A DNA stretch of 5,166 nucleotides from Pseudaestuariivita sp. (GTDB lineage Bacteria > Pseudomonadota > Alphaproteobacteria > Rhodobacterales > Rhodobacteraceae), in assembly GCA_020629995.1 (NCBI GenBank), contig JAHDCH010000213.1:1-5166 (forward strand), given 5' to 3'. Numbering within the stretch: position 1 is the stretch's first letter; each line of letters opens with the position of its first letter. This document shows positions 4,300-5,166 of this stretch, one piece after another. The position numbers and the translations under genes are program-made. Below the pieces are notes generated by a model that did not search any database, had not been told where the DNA came from, and was given only the letters and a program-made list of their open reading frames with translations.

Positions 4300-5166
4300 A
4301 TGATCCCCCGCTATTCCCGCCCCGACATGGTCGCCATCTGGGAGCCGCAAACCAAGTTTCGCATCTGGTACGAGATCGAGGCCCATGCCTGCGACGCGAT
4401 GGCCAAGCTGGGCGTGATCCCGCAGGAAAACGCGGACGCCGTGTGGAAAGCCAGGGATGTCGAGTTTGACGTCGCCCGCATCGACGAGATCGAGCGCGAG
4501 ACCAAGCATGATGTCATCGCCTTCCTCACCCACCTGGCCGAGATCGTGGGCAGCGACGAGGCGCGCTTTGTGCATCAGGGGATGACCTCGTCGGACGTTC
4601 TGGACACCACGTTCAACGTGCAGCTGGTGCGTGCCGCCGACATCCTGATCGCCGATCTCGAGGCGCTGCTGGCAGCCCTGAAGCGCCGCGCGCTTGAACA
4701 CAAGGACACGATCCGCATCGGGCGCAGCCACGGCATCCACGCCGAACCGACCACCATGGGCCTGACCTTTGCCCGGTTCTATGCCGAGATGGACCGCAAC
4801 CTTTCCCGCATGCGCGATGCGCGGGCCGAAGTGGCCACCGGCGCGATCAGCGGCGCGGTGGGCACCTTTGCCAACATCGACCCGGCGGTCGAAGAACATG
4901 TCTGCGATGAGCTGGGCCTCGTGCCCGAACCGATCAGCACGCAGGTGATCCCGCGCGACCGGCACGCCGCCTTCTTTGCCACGCTGGGCGTGATCGCCAG
5001 CAGCATCGAAAACGTCGCCACCGAGATCCGCCACATGCAGCGCACCGAAGTGCTGGAGGCGGCCGAGTTCTTTTCCATGGGCCAAAAGGGCTCGTCGGCG
5101 ATGCCGCACAAGAAAAACCCGGTGCTGACCGAAAACCTGACCGGCCTTGCGCGCCTTGTGCGCATG
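4300..5166 (+). CDS. purB: Adenylosuccinate lyase, N-terminal 289 residues (3' end outside window)
   Basis: PurB is a cytoplasmic homotetramer of the fumarase/aspartase superfamily. It releases fumarate at two purine steps: SAICAR to AICAR, and adenylosuccinate to AMP. The N-terminus (MIPRYSRPDMVAIWEP) is typical of the short bacterial form. Active-site landmarks are present in order: ETKHDVIAF with His70 (the His68 equivalent of Bacillus subtilis), HQGMTSSDVLDT (92-103), GRSHGIHAEPTT (141-152, containing the His141-equivalent catalytic base or acid), and the family signature GSSAMPHKKNP (264-274) with the flexible-loop catalytic serine. The frame stays open to the right edge; roughly 145 residues should remain outside given a usual length near 435. 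The start has a strong AAGGAG 10 bases upstream. It is transcribed divergently from the ATP-grasp gene and shows no operon link to the other genes here. Confidence 0.96.
   Translation, partial: MIPRYSRPDMVAIWEPQTKFRIWYEIEAHACDAMAKLGVIPQENADAVWKARDVEFDVARIDEIERETKHDVIAFLTHLAEIVGSDEARFVHQGMTSSDVLDTTFNVQLVRAADILIADLEALLAALKRRALEHKDTIRIGRSHGIHAEPTTMGLTFARFYAEMDRNLSRMRDARAEVATGAISGAVGTFANIDPAVEEHVCDELGLVPEPISTQVIPRDRHAAFFATLGVIASSIENVATEIRHMQRTEVLEAAEFFSMGQKGSSAMPHKKNPVLTENLTGLARLVRM

Noticed and set aside
4105..5109. A 334-codon open frame on the minus strand opposite purB
   Set aside because: The plus strand encodes an unmistakable adenylosuccinate lyase; the antisense product has no coherent domain and is His/Gly/Val/Arg-rich as expected for a shadow.

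Overview
The window is GC-rich, densely coded DNA that looks like a chromosomal segment of a marine alphaproteobacterium, most likely of the Roseobacter group (Rhodobacteraceae/Roseobacteraceae). The main reason is the left edge, which carries the C-terminal catalytic part of a DddP-type DMSP lyase with every expected metal and catalytic residue at the expected spacing. The style of the other proteins (DUF6314, a hydrolase-OsmC fusion, a sugar-transfer-type ATP-grasp protein, an alphaproteobacterial-looking PurB) fits this. The genus cannot be fixed from the sequence. I see no tRNA, rRNA, IS element, CRISPR or phage gene.

Layout. Plus strand, 1-233: the 3' end of dddP. Plus strand, 362-873: two very small secreted proteins overlapping by ATGA; they are tandem paralogs with four cysteines at identical spacing. 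Plus strand, 986-2197: a two-domain alpha/beta-hydrolase plus OsmC protein. Minus strand, read leftwards from 4108: an ATP-grasp protein (4108-2969), a 110-residue exported protein (2909-2577) and a DUF6314 protein (2580-2143), the last two overlapping by ATGA. The DUF6314 gene runs 55 bases tail to tail into the hydrolase-OsmC gene. Plus strand, 4300 to the right edge: the first 289 codons of purB. The 191-base divergent gap between the ATP-grasp gene and purB holds a plausible purB promoter and a set of phased CAAT repeats.

How the parts relate. purB is purine biosynthesis and dddP is DMSP catabolism; they do not obviously share a pathway with the genes between them. The two genuinely coupled units are the small-protein pair and the exported-protein/DUF6314 pair. 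No gene-free stretch exceeds 300 bases; the gaps are 234-361, 874-985, 2910-2968 and 4109-4299.

The best candidates for something undescribed are (1) the tandem pair of four-cysteine secreted mini-proteins and (2) a perfect 11-bp hairpin that has the start codon of the exported 110-residue protein in its loop and the ribosome binding site in its stem, and that also resembles an intrinsic terminator for the upstream ATP-grasp gene.
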